A DNA stretch of 53,405 nucleotides from Terriglobia bacterium (GTDB taxonomy: Bacteria; Acidobacteriota; Terriglobia; Bryobacterales; Bryobacteraceae): the NCBI GenBank assembly GCA_016650235.1, contig JAENWC010000028.1, positions 1 through 53,405 of the forward strand, in the 5' to 3' direction. Below the pieces are notes generated by a model. The model had not been told where the DNA came from. It did no database searches and saw nothing but the letters and a program-made list of their open reading frames with translations. Position 1 is the stretch's first letter. Each line of letters begins with the position of its first letter. Shown one piece after another: positions 9,366 through 16,829 of the stretch. A program made the position numbers and the translations under genes.

Positions 9366-9825
9366 CTTTATATGATTGATCAGGTCGCTGCGGATCAGTA
9401 GTTCCTTGATGAACAGACTGGCCATGATCGTCTTGCTGGCACCGGGGTGATCCGCCATGAGGAACCGGAGCGGTTGCTGCGGCAGCATCTCTCCGTAGAC
9501 GGCAGTGATTGCAGCGGGTCAAACATCGAAGGGTGGATGGCGAGGATCGAAGAGATGGGCCAAGTGGATCCAATGCGCTTCAGAGGCCAGCCGAAATAGC
9601 TTCCCATCACCGTCAAAAAGCTCCACGGCCGACCCGTTTCAACGATCTCCAAACTGGGTTCACGATCCCGGTAAAGGAGCAACACACTCGGGTTCCCGGA
9701 TGGGTGTGTTTGCATGTGAGCTCAATCGCCGCCTAGCCGTACCACTTGACGTCAATCACCGCGACGAAGCAATCTTGTAGCATTCCCTCGACGGCCGCGC
9801 CGCGTTTGAGTTATTCGAGCTTGAC
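9366..9825 (-). pseudogene. 5' remnant of an SNF2/DEAD-type defence helicase gene
   Basis: Reading the minus strand and switching frames recovers the N-terminal part of a large SNF2-like helicase. Near 9811 it gives LKRGAAVEGMLQD, then VAVIDVKWYG and, in the next frame, LLYRDREPSLEIVETGRPWSF. It then changes frame at an A5 run (9615-9619 on the plus strand) to DGDGKLFRLASEA, then [26 protein letters not shown] and the Walker A region [17 protein letters not shown]. Stop codons interrupt it at 9811-9813, 9733-9735 and 9519-9521. The normal Walker A glycine/alanine pair is also altered. Similarity to the family ends around 9385, and the rest of the gene is gone where cas3 begins. I infer truncation by arrival of, or recombination at, the CRISPR-Cas locus. 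Such helicases often belong to phage-defence operons, which is suggestive only. Confidence 0.8.
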
Positions 9826-10265
9826 CGTAGGCGGGCTGCGATCTTCGTATCTACTTGAGGATTTGACCGAAAGCTCATGATATTACTTTGCAGGGGTGGG
9901 TGCCCAGTCTCAACCCTCCTCAACAAACGCTTCCTGTCAACCGGAGAAACGGGAGAATTGGTAGGCGAAAACGTGGGGTTCAGCCTTAACTCTGGGGTTG
10001 AGCGCGCCACCCCGCAACACCTCGCTTCCAACCGGAGAGAACGCGCGGCGCGCCAGAACGTGCGGAATGTGGCGGATGCGGGCAAAGTCGGCGGCGGGTG
10101 CTGCTGTCAACAAAATAGGCGCTTCGAGTTGGGGTAGAAAAGTAGTGGCTCCCCGGAAACCATGGTTTCCAACACCCTCTCCGCCAGGAAGCGGGTTGGG
10201 CCACGCGAGGCGTGCCATCATATTCTGCCATTTTTCATGCCATAATGGAGCGAGGAGTCGAGCCA
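9826..10265. other. 440-bp non-coding stretch between helicase remnant and mazEF
   Basis: No gene is supported here. Open frames in both directions lack family motifs and ribosome binding sites. Two things stand out. A perfect 16-bp palindrome GGAAACCATGGTTTCC lies at 10155-10170, directly after the sequence GTGGCTCCCCGG at 10145-10156. That string recurs at 11329 and 12256 and resembles a tRNA acceptor end read on the minus strand. The mazE operator candidate is at the right end. Confidence 0.5.
10228..10248 (+). promoter_or_regulatory. Candidate MazE/MazEF operator and -10 region
   Basis: An imperfect 21-bp inverted repeat with arms CCATT (10228-10232) and AATGG (10244-10248) overlaps a possible -10 element CATAAT (10241-10246), about 20 bp before the mazE start. 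MazEF operons are usually repressed by their own products through palindromes at the promoter. No convincing -35 is visible, so this is tentative. Confidence 0.35.
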
Positions 10266-10523
10266 ATGAAGAACTTTCACCTGCCCCTGCCGGAGCAGAC
10301 CTACATCCGTCTTAGGGCGGAGGCCGACCGGACACGGGTCCCCGCCACGACCTTGGCGCGTGAGGCCGTGGATGGGTGGCTGCGGCAACAATCCCGCAAG
10401 GCAAGGCAAGACGCGATCGCCGCCTTCGCTATGGAAATGGCGGGAACACATCTTGATCTCGACACCGATCTGGAATCGGCCGGGATCGAGCATCTGGTGA
10501 AAGGCAGGAAGACAAGCAGATGA
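10266..10523 (+). CDS. MazE-like antitoxin (ribbon-helix-helix type)
   Basis: An 85-residue protein beginning MKNFHLPLPEQTYIRLRAEA, which looks like a short DNA-binding ribbon-helix-helix segment (strand, then helices with TTLAREAVDGWL). It is followed by a toxin-neutralising tail rich in acidic residues (HLDLDTDLESAGIEHLV). ATG 10266 is preferred over the upstream in-frame codon because GAGGAG lies at 10251-10256. The stop overlaps the start of the downstream mazF-like gene by 4 nt, the classic arrangement with the antitoxin first. The pair lies in a zone of mobile-element debris. Confidence 0.8.
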   Translation: MKNFHLPLPEQTYIRLRAEADRTRVPATTLAREAVDGWLRQQSRKARQDAIAAFAMEMAGTHLDLDTDLESAGIEHLVKGRKTSR

Positions 10524-10867
10524 AGCGCGGTGAGGTTTATTGGGCCGACCTTGTCCCGCGGTCAGGATCGGAGCAGACGGGCCGACGTCCCGTGATCCTG
10601 GTGTCTCACGACGGTTTCAACCAAACTCTCGGATGGAGGTCTATCATCGTGGTCCCCATCTCCACCGCCTCATCGAAGGGTAAGCGCGGACCTACGGTTA
10701 TCGAACTCTCGGGCGGGGTTGCCGGTCTACCCAGGACGAGCTTCGCCGTCTGCCATCAAGTGACCACTTTGGATCGGGCCAAGATGACCAAGCGCGCCGG
10801 CACGCTGCCGCCTGAGTCTCTGCGCGAAGTCGAGGAGGGGCTGAAGGCCGCGATGGATCTCGATTGA
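10520..10867 (+). CDS. MazF/PemK-type endoribonuclease toxin
   Basis: A 115-residue MazF/PemK toxin, which cleaves mRNA at short sequences. Family signatures are GEVYWADLVPRSGSEQTGRRPVI in the N-terminal strand region (with the conserved GSEQ..RRPV), VVPISTA, and CHQVTTLDR near the C-terminal third, where the family has the catalytic Thr/Ser. Full length, with no damage seen. Translationally coupled to the antitoxin gene through an ATGA overlap. Confidence 0.9.
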   Translation: MKRGEVYWADLVPRSGSEQTGRRPVILVSHDGFNQTLGWRSIIVVPISTASSKGKRGPTVIELSGGVAGLPRTSFAVCHQVTTLDRAKMTKRAGTLPPESLREVEEGLKAAMDLD

Positions 10868-10905
10868 AGTTTCCACGGACCCGGGGCTGTCAACATCAGC
10901 CCGGC

Positions 10906-10977
10906 AGTTGGAAAGTAACAATCCTGGGGATCCAGGCTGGACGGTGGCTCCCCTCTCTCAACGCTATTCGAACTTTT
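10906..10977 (+). repeat. 72-bp direct repeat, copy A
   Basis: This stretch aligns without gaps to 11290-11361 at an offset of 384 bp, with 53 of 72 identical positions by hand count. Shared blocks are AGTTGGAAAGT, CCAGGCTGGACG, TGGCTCCCC (10945-10953) and TTCGAACTTT (10967-10976). The last two have the spacing of a tRNA acceptor end and T-loop on the minus strand, although the region between them is not conserved. Confidence 0.75.
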
Positions 10978-11289
10978 CTCCACGACCTTCCGCCGAAGAC
11001 GCGCCTGCTACTGGGGCGTTGCTACTGCTGATTCAAGCCCCAGCGCCGCCGCGGAGTCCGGCAGATCCGCCGTATCTTTCGATCTGTTGCTCGTGGATTT
11101 GAAGCACTCGTCCAGCGATAGGAACACGGGTTCCATGAGTTTGGCGACGGAAACTATTGCGCCAGTTTCCGGAACGCCTTCTCGTATCGCTTGTGCGCCC
11201 AGTCCTGCGCCGCGTCGAACTTCTGCCGCCGCATTGAGGGTTTGGCCGGAGCAACAATTAATTGCCTGCCGCCGGTACTGACATCGGAG

Positions 11290-11361
11290 AGTTGGAAAGT
11301 TGACTTTCTGGGGGCCCAGGCTGGACGATGGCTCCCCGGCATGGACACGTTTCGAACTTTC
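11290..11361 (+). repeat. 72-bp direct repeat, copy B
   Basis: Partner of the copy at 10906-10977. Here the tRNA-end-like string is complete (TGGCTCCCCGG, 11329-11339), followed by TTCGAAC at 11351-11357. The same two strings occur a third time, closer together, at 12256-12280. Confidence 0.75.
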
Positions 11362-11556
11362 GCCGCATAAACCGGCCGCGCTCGAACCAACATAACCAGC
11401 TTGTTCACAAGCGCATCTGAGCAGGACCGGCAGCACCATCCAGACTGGGTGCTCAGGCCGGACACATCTCGAACTTCCCCGATCCGTCCTTGCCCGACAG
11501 GGACGGCGGAGGCGAGATCGATTCGCTGGAGAACCACCAGAAGGAAGGGATACGGA

Positions 11557-11576
11557 TGATACCGAATGCGGTATCA
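11557..11576 (+). promoter_or_regulatory. Palindromic operator upstream of hicA-hicB
   Basis: A 20-bp perfect inverted repeat: TGATACCG (11557-11564), spacer AATG, CGGTATCA (11569-11576). It ends 8 nt before the GTG start of the hicA-like gene. HicB antitoxins commonly bind such palindromes to repress their own operon, so this is the likely operator. It overlaps a possible -10 (TATCAT, 11572-11577). Confidence 0.6.
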
Positions 11577-11584
11577 TAACTAAT

Positions 11585-11836
11585 GTGGCTGCCGGCAAAG
11601 CTCTTCGAAGGATGCGCGAGAGTCCAATTGGCTGGCGAATCGAAGAATTACAGGTTGTAGCGGAAGAGAATCTCGTTGAGTGGCGGAGGCCAGGCCGAGG
11701 TGGCAGCCATGTGATCTTCAGCGCGCCCGGAGTGCGGGAGATCGTGTCTGTGCCAGCGAAGCGTCCTATCAAGCCGGTCTACATCAAGCAATTTTTGGCG
11801 CTGATCGACGCGGCGGGAGGTATCGGAACAAAGTGA
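11585..11836 (+). CDS. HicA-like toxin (YcfA family)
   Basis: An 83-residue protein with the short HicA fold, a double-stranded RNA-binding-like mRNA interferase. Motifs are GWRIEELQVVAEE, then RGGSHVIFSAPG, which contains the conserved Gly-Ser-His, and VPAKRPIKPVYIKQFLALID at the end. The start is taken as GTG 11585. An in-frame ATG at 11612 would still include the core but has GAAGG immediately adjacent to it, too close to be a normal ribosome site. The stop overlaps the next gene's GTG by 4 nt. Here toxin precedes antitoxin, as in typical hicAB. Confidence 0.82.
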   Translation: MAAGKALRRMRESPIGWRIEELQVVAEENLVEWRRPGRGGSHVIFSAPGVREIVSVPAKRPIKPVYIKQFLALIDAAGGIGTK

Positions 11837-12192
11837 GTACCACGAATCGAAATCTTGACCAGTACCAATTCACGGTTCGGCCACTGTCAAAGCAGGAGGG
11901 TGGTGGCTATCTGGTGGAATATCCGGATCTACCCGGATGCATGTCCGACGGTGAAACCATTGATGAAGCGATCACGAATGGCCGGGAAGCTCTCCGCGAT
12001 TGTATGGAGGTATTCAGGGAGTCGGGCCGAAAAGTACCGAAGCCCAGCATCGAGGCCGCTCAATGGCGCCAGCGGTTACCCCGTACCCTCTACTCCAAGT
12101 TAACGAAACAAGCCGAAAACGAGGGCGTCAGCATCAATAGTCTGGTGACGGCAATTATCGCCGAAGCGATCGGAGCAAAGCAGGCGCGTTAG
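11833..12192 (+). CDS. HicB-like antitoxin with C-terminal DNA-binding domain
   Basis: A 119-residue protein. The degenerate RNase H-like HicB domain is clear: GGGYLVEYPDLPGCMSDGET, followed by IDEAITNGREALRD. The C-terminal part (LPRTLYSKLTKQAENEGVSI, then NSLVTAIIAEAIG) looks like a ribbon-helix-helix/Arc-type DNA-binding segment, used for autorepression. The GTG start at 11833 overlaps the hicA stop. After the stop come three short GCAGGCGCGTT-type repeats (about 12180-12228), which I could not explain. Confidence 0.87.
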   Translation: MSTTNRNLDQYQFTVRPLSKQEGGGYLVEYPDLPGCMSDGETIDEAITNGREALRDCMEVFRESGRKVPKPSIEAAQWRQRLPRTLYSKLTKQAENEGVSINSLVTAIIAEAIGAKQAR

Positions 12193-12253
12193 AGCAAGGC
12201 AGGCGCGTTCAAGCAAAACAGGCGCGTCAATATCTCTAGCTGACTCTTTCATC

Positions 12254-12290
12254 AGTGGCTCCCCGGCCTGGATTCGAACCACGATCACAG
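12254..12290 (-). other. Possible tRNA 3'-end fragment
   Basis: On the minus strand this reads as a T-arm (GGTTCGAATCC) followed by an acceptor-like CCGGGGAGCCA. No matching D arm, anticodon arm or 5' acceptor strand exists upstream (12291-12340 is AT-rich and unrelated). It is therefore at most a tRNA 3' fragment, of the kind left where integrative elements recombine into tRNA genes. It lies directly before the broken terminase gene. Confidence 0.4.
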
Positions 12291-12415
12291 GGAATCCATA
12301 AAAAGTTGGAATATTCTTAAGTCATTGTTAGGGAATGGGTTAGTTGTATTGGATTTGGGTTTGGATTGAGCCGGTGCTCGGGTTTTTGGTTGAGTTGGCT
12401 GGTAGGGTGGGAGAT

Positions 12416-13620
12416 ATGTATCAGGGATTTTTCGGAAAGCATGGGTTGGAGAAGGTCATTGCCCCGGGGAAGGCTCGGGCAGCGGAGGTGTTGGAGAAGG
12501 ATGTAGTTGCGTTTGTGAGGGGGCGGCTGGGGCTGGATCCGGATGAGCAGCAGGAGCGGTTGCTGCGGGAGAGTGGATCGCGGGTGCTGGTGAATTGCGC
12601 GCGGCAGTGGGGGAAGTCGACTGTGACGGCGGCGAAGGTGGTGCATCGGGCATGGACGGAGCGCGGAATCACAGTGATAGTAGTAAGTCCTAGTGGGCGT
12701 CAGAGCGGGGAGTTTATACGGAAGGTGAAGGAGTTTGTGCGGAAACTGGGGGCGGCGCCGAAGGGGGATGGGGATAACCGGTGGTCGGTGGTGCTTGGGA
12801 ATGGGTCGCGCATTGTGGGGCTGCCCAGTGTGGAGGCGACGGTGCGTGGATTTTCGGCGGTGTCGTTCGTGGTGGTGGATGAGGCGGCGCGAGTGCGTGA
12901 GGAGATGTACACGGCGGTGCGTCCGATGCTGGCGGTGGGGGATGGGGATTTGTGGCTGCTATCGACGCCGGCGGGGCAGAGCGGGTATTTTTGGGATGCC
13001 TGGACTTTTGGGGGCGAGGGTTGGACGCGGGTGCAGGTTCGGGCGGATGAGTGCGGGAGGATGTCGCGGGCGTTTTTGGAGGAAGAGCGTGCGGCGATGA
13101 CGGAGAAGAAGTTCGGGCAGGAGTATCTGTGCGAGTTCAATGAAGTGGATGACGGGGTGTTTGATCCGGCGGCGGTGCAGGATATGGTGGATGAGAGTGT
13201 GGAGGAGTTGGCGGCGGATGGGTTTAGGGTGCGGGTATGAGTCGGCCGTGGAGGCTGAGCGGCAGGTGATTTTGGGGCGCAGATGCGCGGGCGGTATGAG
13301 GTGGTGGCGGATGCGACGGGGGGAAGCGGGTTTGCGGAGCGGTGACCGCGGTGGTGATCACCGGCGGGAGTAGCGCGCATATGTCCGACGGGTGCTGGCT
13401 GACGCCGAAGAAGGATCTGATTGGGGAGCTGGCAGTGATGTTGGAGAAGCGCGAGCTGCGTGTGGGCGGTTGGGTTACAGGAGTTGGGCCAACTGAGGCG
13501 CGAGTTATACGGGGCGGGGCGGCCGGGAGCATGATGATCTGGCGATGGCGGTGGCGCTGGCGTGCTGGAGAGCGCGGCGGCGCGGAGTGCGGCCCGCAGG
13601 GGCGGAGTTTGATGTTGGGA
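12416..13620 (+). pseudogene. Phage-type terminase large subunit, frameshifted
   Basis: The first 275 codons (12416-13240) encode a clear terminase large-subunit ATPase: NCARQWGKSTVTAAKVVHRA (adenine/Walker A region), VVSPSGRQSGEF, FVVVDEAARV (Walker B with catalytic Glu), LLSTPAGQSGYFWDAW (coupling motif) and KKFGQEYLCEF. The frame then ends at 13240. Parts of the nuclease half follow in other frames: VVADATGGSGF, TAVVITGGSSAHMSDGCWLTP, PKKDLIGELAVMLEKREL, LQELGQLRREL, then EHDDLAMAVALACWRARR to about 13600. Several indels separate these pieces, so the packaging ATPase is dead. ATG 12416 has a GGTGGGAG site. The G-rich third-codon usage differs from the neighbours and supports foreign origin. 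Confidence 0.85.
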
Positions 13621-13660
13621 TAGGGCTGATGTAAGCTGGTTGCTCCAGGGAGGCACCATC

Positions 13661-14980
13661 ATGAACCGTCGTCAATTCATTGGAAGCAGCGCGGGGCTGG
13701 CCTTTGCGCAGAGCAGGCCCAGGCGCGTGGGACTCATCGGCAGCGGCTGGTACGGCAAGGCCGACCTCCTACGCCTCATACAGGTGGAGCCGGTCGAGGT
13801 GGTTTCCCTGTGCGATGTGGATCAACGGATGCTTGCGGCGGCGGCCGATCTGGTGGCCGAAAGGCAGGTGTCGAAGAAGAAACCGCGCACCTACAGCGAC
13901 TACCGCGAGATGCTGCGCCAGAAGGACCTCGATCTCGTATTGATCGCCACTCCGGATCACTGGCATGCGCTGCCGATGATTGAAGCGGTGAAATCAGGCC
14001 TCGACGTCTACGTACAGAAGCCCATCAGCGTCGATGTGGTGGAGGGTCAGGCCATGGTGGAGGCCGCGCGCAAGTACAAGCGCGTGGTGCAGGTGGGAAC
14101 GCAGCGCCGCAGCACGCCCCACCTGATGGAAGCCCGCGAGCAGATCATCAAGGAAGGTAAGTTGGGTAAGATCGGCTTAGTGGAGATTTACTGTTACTAT
14201 CACATGCGCGCCACCACTAACCCGCCAGATACCGCGCCACCTTCCTATCTCGATTACAACATGTGGACTGGACCGGCTCCCATGCGGCCGTATAATGAGC
14301 TGGCGCACCCTCGGCGGTGGCGCGCTTTCATGGAGTACGGCAACGGCATTGTCGGCGACATGTGCGTACACATGCTGGACATGGTCCGGTGGATGATGGA
14401 CCTGGGATGGCCCACGCGGATATCCTCCACGGGCGGTATTCTAATCGATAAACAGAGCAAGGCCAACATCAGCGATACGCAGGAGGCCACGTTTGATTTC
14501 GAAGGCCTGCGCGTGGTCTGGCAACATCGCAGTTGGGGGCATCCGCCGGATCCAAAGTATCCCTGGGCGGCCACTTTCTACGGCGACAAGGGAACGTTAA
14601 AGGCAGGCGTGATGAGTTACGACTACATTCCTTTGGATAGTAAGATGCAAGGGGTCCACAAAGACGTCACTTACGAACTGGAACAGTATCCGGAGGATAA
14701 GACCGAGAAGGACTTGGAAAGACACGTCGCGCCCGCCATACGCGTCCATATGAAAGACTTCCTGCAGGCCGTCGACCGCCGCAGCCGCCCCGTCGCCGAT
14801 ATCGAACAGGGCCACATCTCATCGGCCAGTTGCATTCTCGCCAACTTGTCCATGAAGCTTGGCCGCTCCATTACCTGGGACCCGGCGCGCGGCCGCATCG
14901 TGGGTGATGAGGTGGCCAACCAGGCGCTGCGCCGCCCCTACCGGGCACCCTGGCAGCACCCGGAACCGGGCAAGGTCTAG
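13661..14980 (+). CDS. Gfo/Idh/MocA family oxidoreductase with Tat-like signal
   Basis: A 439-residue NAD(P)-dependent oxidoreductase. The N-terminus MNRRQFIGSSAGLAFAQS resembles a twin-arginine signal, common for this family in Acidobacteria and Planctomycetes. The Rossmann part shows VGLIGSGWYGKADLL, then VVSLCDVD. Next comes the family motif LIATPDHWHALPMIEAVKSG, with VYVQKPIS containing the catalytic-region EKP/QKP lysine. The C-terminal domain contains GNGIVGDMCVHMLDMVRWMM. The substrate is unknown; sugars or sugar-derived compounds are usual. ATG 13661 is chosen because AGGGAGG lies at 13647-13653. It stands alone between the terminase remnant and the dcw cluster. Confidence 0.88.
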   Translation: MNRRQFIGSSAGLAFAQSRPRRVGLIGSGWYGKADLLRLIQVEPVEVVSLCDVDQRMLAAAADLVAERQVSKKKPRTYSDYREMLRQKDLDLVLIATPDHWHALPMIEAVKSGLDVYVQKPISVDVVEGQAMVEAARKYKRVVQVGTQRRSTPHLMEAREQIIKEGKLGKIGLVEIYCYYHMRATTNPPDTAPPSYLDYNMWTGPAPMRPYNELAHPRRWRAFMEYGNGIVGDMCVHMLDMVRWMMDLGWPTRISSTGGILIDKQSKANISDTQEATFDFEGLRVVWQHRSWGHPPDPKYPWAATFYGDKGTLKAGVMSYDYIPLDSKMQGVHKDVTYELEQYPEDKTEKDLERHVAPAIRVHMKDFLQAVDRRSRPVADIEQGHISSASCILANLSMKLGRSITWDPARGRIVGDEVANQALRRPYRAPWQHPEPGKV

Positions 14981-15339
14981 TCTGGTGTAGTGTCCAAGAA
15001 TTAACTGGACAGATTGTTCAGTTATTTCCAGAAACACCACATCCCTCTCCAGGAGGCACGTTCGCAAATCCTTTGTTTTCAGCATCGACACGACAGGAGC
15101 GCCTCATGGCTCTCATGACGCGCGCAGCGCGTCGCGACTTTGGTCACGGCCGACAAATAATGACTGCGGCCAGTCACTTCCAGGGGTAATACTACTCGCA
15201 CAGTGTAGCTTTTTAGCCTCAGTACTGAAGACGTGCGATTAGCAGCGAATAAAAGACGAATACAAGGCAAACAAAAGTAAAACAATAACTTTCTAAAGAA
15301 AAAGCTTGCGCTGCCAATCCTTCCTGGAGTAACCTAGCA
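14981..15339. other. Intergenic region before the dcw cluster
   Basis: No gene is supported. Visible structures are an imperfect inverted repeat TGTCCA...TGGACA (about 14992-15012) just after the oxidoreductase stop, and a strong hairpin GACGCGC-GCA-GCGCGTC at 15117-15133 without a following T-run. An A-rich tract (about 15240-15305) could act as an upstream promoter element for mraZ. I could not define a -35/-10 pair with confidence. Confidence 0.5.
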
Positions 15340-15364
15340 GTGGACCAAAGTGGATGAAAAGTGG
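15340..15364 (+). promoter_or_regulatory. Candidate MraZ operator: three GTGG boxes
   Basis: GTGGA (15340), GTGGA (15350) and GTGGT (15361) are spaced 10 and 11 bp apart, directly before the likely mraZ start. MraZ of other bacteria binds tandem TGGG(A)-type boxes with 10-bp periodicity upstream of its own gene, so autorepression of the dcw operon here is a reasonable inference. Confidence 0.5.
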
Positions 15365-15385
15365 TCCAGAACTGTAGATAACGGC

Positions 15386-15865
15386 ATGAGCGACCTATAT
15401 ACCGTCCAGGTGGAGCCCCCGCGCGGGACCTTCCAGGCGCGGTGTGACGAAAAAGGCCGTCTGAAACTGCCCGCCAGCTTCAAGAGGTTCCTGGAGCGGA
15501 TGGGGGAGAGCGTCGTTTTTTGCACCACGATGGATAAGCGCATTGCTCGCATCTATCCTATCTCGATTTGGAAAAAGAATGAACTATTTTTTCAGAGTTT
15601 CCAGACCAATCCGCGGGCGGCGGCGGATGTCTCGCTGATCGCCAACCACTATGGGGCTGATTCCGAGCTGGACAATCAGGGCCGCATTCTGCTTCCGCCG
15701 GCGCTGCGGCGCGAGTTGAATCTGGAGAACGAAGGCGTGTGGATGGAGCACTTCCGGGGCCGGTTCAATGTGTACTCCGACGCCCTATACCAGGAGCGGC
15801 TGAGCCATGCCACGGAAGGATTGAGCGATAAGTTGGATGCCTTGGAGCAAGGCGGGCTGTTATAG
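15386..15865 (+). CDS. mraZ: Transcriptional regulator MraZ
   Basis: A 159-residue MraZ with the two expected AbrB-like repeats, each with a DxxGR motif: RCDEKGRLKLPASFKRFL in the first and ELDNQGRILLPPALRREL in the second. MraZ is the DNA-binding autoregulator at the head of division/cell-wall clusters. The frame is open from 15350, but starting there would put translation across the three GTGG boxes. The ATG at 15386 gives a normal length and leaves the boxes upstream, although it has no clear Shine-Dalgarno sequence. rsmH follows after 30 bp. Confidence 0.93.
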   Translation: MSDLYTVQVEPPRGTFQARCDEKGRLKLPASFKRFLERMGESVVFCTTMDKRIARIYPISIWKKNELFFQSFQTNPRAAADVSLIANHYGADSELDNQGRILLPPALRRELNLENEGVWMEHFRGRFNVYSDALYQERLSHATEGLSDKLDALEQGGLL

Positions 15866-15895
15866 ATTTCGGCGGAAGGCATCGGATGGCAAAGC

Positions 15896-16825
15896 ATGGA
15901 CGCACATTATCCGGTGATGCTCAGCGAAGTGCTGGAGTATCTGGCGGTGCGGCCGGACCAAGTGTACGTGGATTGCACAACGGGACTCGGCGGGCATTCG
16001 ATGGAGATTGCCAAGAGGCTGACGACCGGGCGGCTGATCTGCCTGGATGCGGACCGGGAATCGTTGGAGAAGGCGCAACAGAGGCTAGCGGAATTTGGGG
16101 GCCGGATCTGTTTTCGGCAGTCTCGATTTTCGCAGTTGCGGCAGAGCCTGACGGACTTGGGCGTAGACCGGGTGGATGGACTACTGGCCGACCTCGGCGT
16201 AAGCCGGATGCAACTGACCAGCGCGGAGAGGGGATTTAGTTTGATGCAGGATAGCCCGCTCGATATGCGTTTCGACCGCAGCACGGGGCAGACGGCGGAA
16301 GAGATTGTGAATTTCAGTTCGGAACATGAATTAGCCGACTTGATTTATCAACTCGGCCAGGAAAGGAGGTCACGGAAGATAGCTAGAGCAATCGTTCGGG
16401 CGCGGCCTGTGAAAACCACTGTCAGTCTGGCAAATGTGATTGAACAGGCCGTGCCTAGAGCGGGTAAGCTGCATCCGGCAACGCAGACGTTCATGGCCTT
16501 GCGCATGTACGTGAACCGGGAGATCGAGGAATTGGAGTCACTGCTGGAGCAGGTTCCCGCGGTCATGGCGCCGGGCGGCCGTGCAGTGTTCCTCAGTTTT
16601 CACTCGGGCGAGAGCGGGATTACCAAGAAAAGTTTTCAACAGTGGGCGCGCGAAGGCCGCGCGGAGCTGCTGACCAAGCATGTGGTCAAGCCGCAGCAGA
16701 GGGAAGTGCGCGAGAACGCGGCATCACGATCGGTGACGCTGCGGTGCGCGCAGTGGAGGGGGCCGGCATCAGGCCCAAACGAGGGGTCCAAACGAGGGGC
16801 CCAAACGAAGCAGGAGGAGAGGTAA
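15896..16825 (+). CDS. rsmH: 16S rRNA (cytosine(1402)-N4)-methyltransferase RsmH
   Basis: A 309-residue SAM-dependent methyltransferase acting on C1402 of 16S rRNA. The N-terminus HYPVMLSEVLEYL corresponds to the family's H-x-PVLL-x-EVL. The SAM motif is VDCTTGLGGHS, the LLADLGVSRMQL and GFSLMQDSPLDMRFD motifs follow, and LHPATQTFMALRMYVNREIEEL is typical. One conserved stretch is unusual: the family's SFHSLEDR-V-K reads SFHSGESGITK here. The C-terminus ends in a tail encoded by a 13-bp triple repeat. ATG 15896 is the first in-frame start fitting the family; GGAAGG lies rather far upstream (15874). Confidence 0.92.
   Translation: MDAHYPVMLSEVLEYLAVRPDQVYVDCTTGLGGHSMEIAKRLTTGRLICLDADRESLEKAQQRLAEFGGRICFRQSRFSQLRQSLTDLGVDRVDGLLADLGVSRMQLTSAERGFSLMQDSPLDMRFDRSTGQTAEEIVNFSSEHELADLIYQLGQERRSRKIARAIVRARPVKTTVSLANVIEQAVPRAGKLHPATQTFMALRMYVNREIEELESLLEQVPAVMAPGGRAVFLSFHSGESGITKKSFQQWAREGRAELLTKHVVKPQQREVRENAASRSVTLRCAQWRGPASGPNEGSKRGAQTKQEER
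16775..16813 (+). repeat. 13-bp tandem triplication in the rsmH 3' end
   Basis: Units CCAAACGAGGGGT (16775), CCAAACGAGGGGC (16788) and CCAAACGAAGCAG (16801) follow each other directly. Because 13 is not a multiple of 3, each unit is read in a different frame, giving the tail PNEGSKRGAQTKQ. The third unit leads into the ribosome binding site of the next gene (AGGAGGAGAGG, 16812-16822). Confidence 0.85.
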
Positions 16826-16829
16826 GAGC

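Larger units (their letters stand above)
10868..11556. other. 690-bp non-coding stretch with diverged direct repeats
   Basis: No gene is supported. The stretch holds two copies of a 72-bp unit (10906-10977 and 11290-11361) and a weaker related segment at about 11440-11480 (GGCCGGACACATCTCGAACTT). On the minus strand several open frames read through it, but they show no known family and look like products of the repeats. It probably represents degraded mobile-element or integration-site DNA. Confidence 0.5.

Noticed and set aside
9937-10266. A 109-codon minus-strand frame between the helicase remnant and mazE
   Set aside because: No motif, no ribosome site, and it crosses the mazE promoter region and a perfect palindrome.
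11008-11772. A 254-codon minus-strand frame across the diverged repeats
   Set aside because: It runs antisense into hicA, contains repeat-derived peptides and shows no recognisable domain.
12254-12330. A complete tRNA gene on the minus strand
   Set aside because: Only the T-arm and 3' acceptor-like part can be read; no D arm, anticodon arm or pairing 5' strand is present.
15117-15133. GC hairpin GACGCGC-GCA-GCGCGTC as an intrinsic terminator
   Set aside because: No T-run follows on either strand; it is kept only as a description of the intergenic region.
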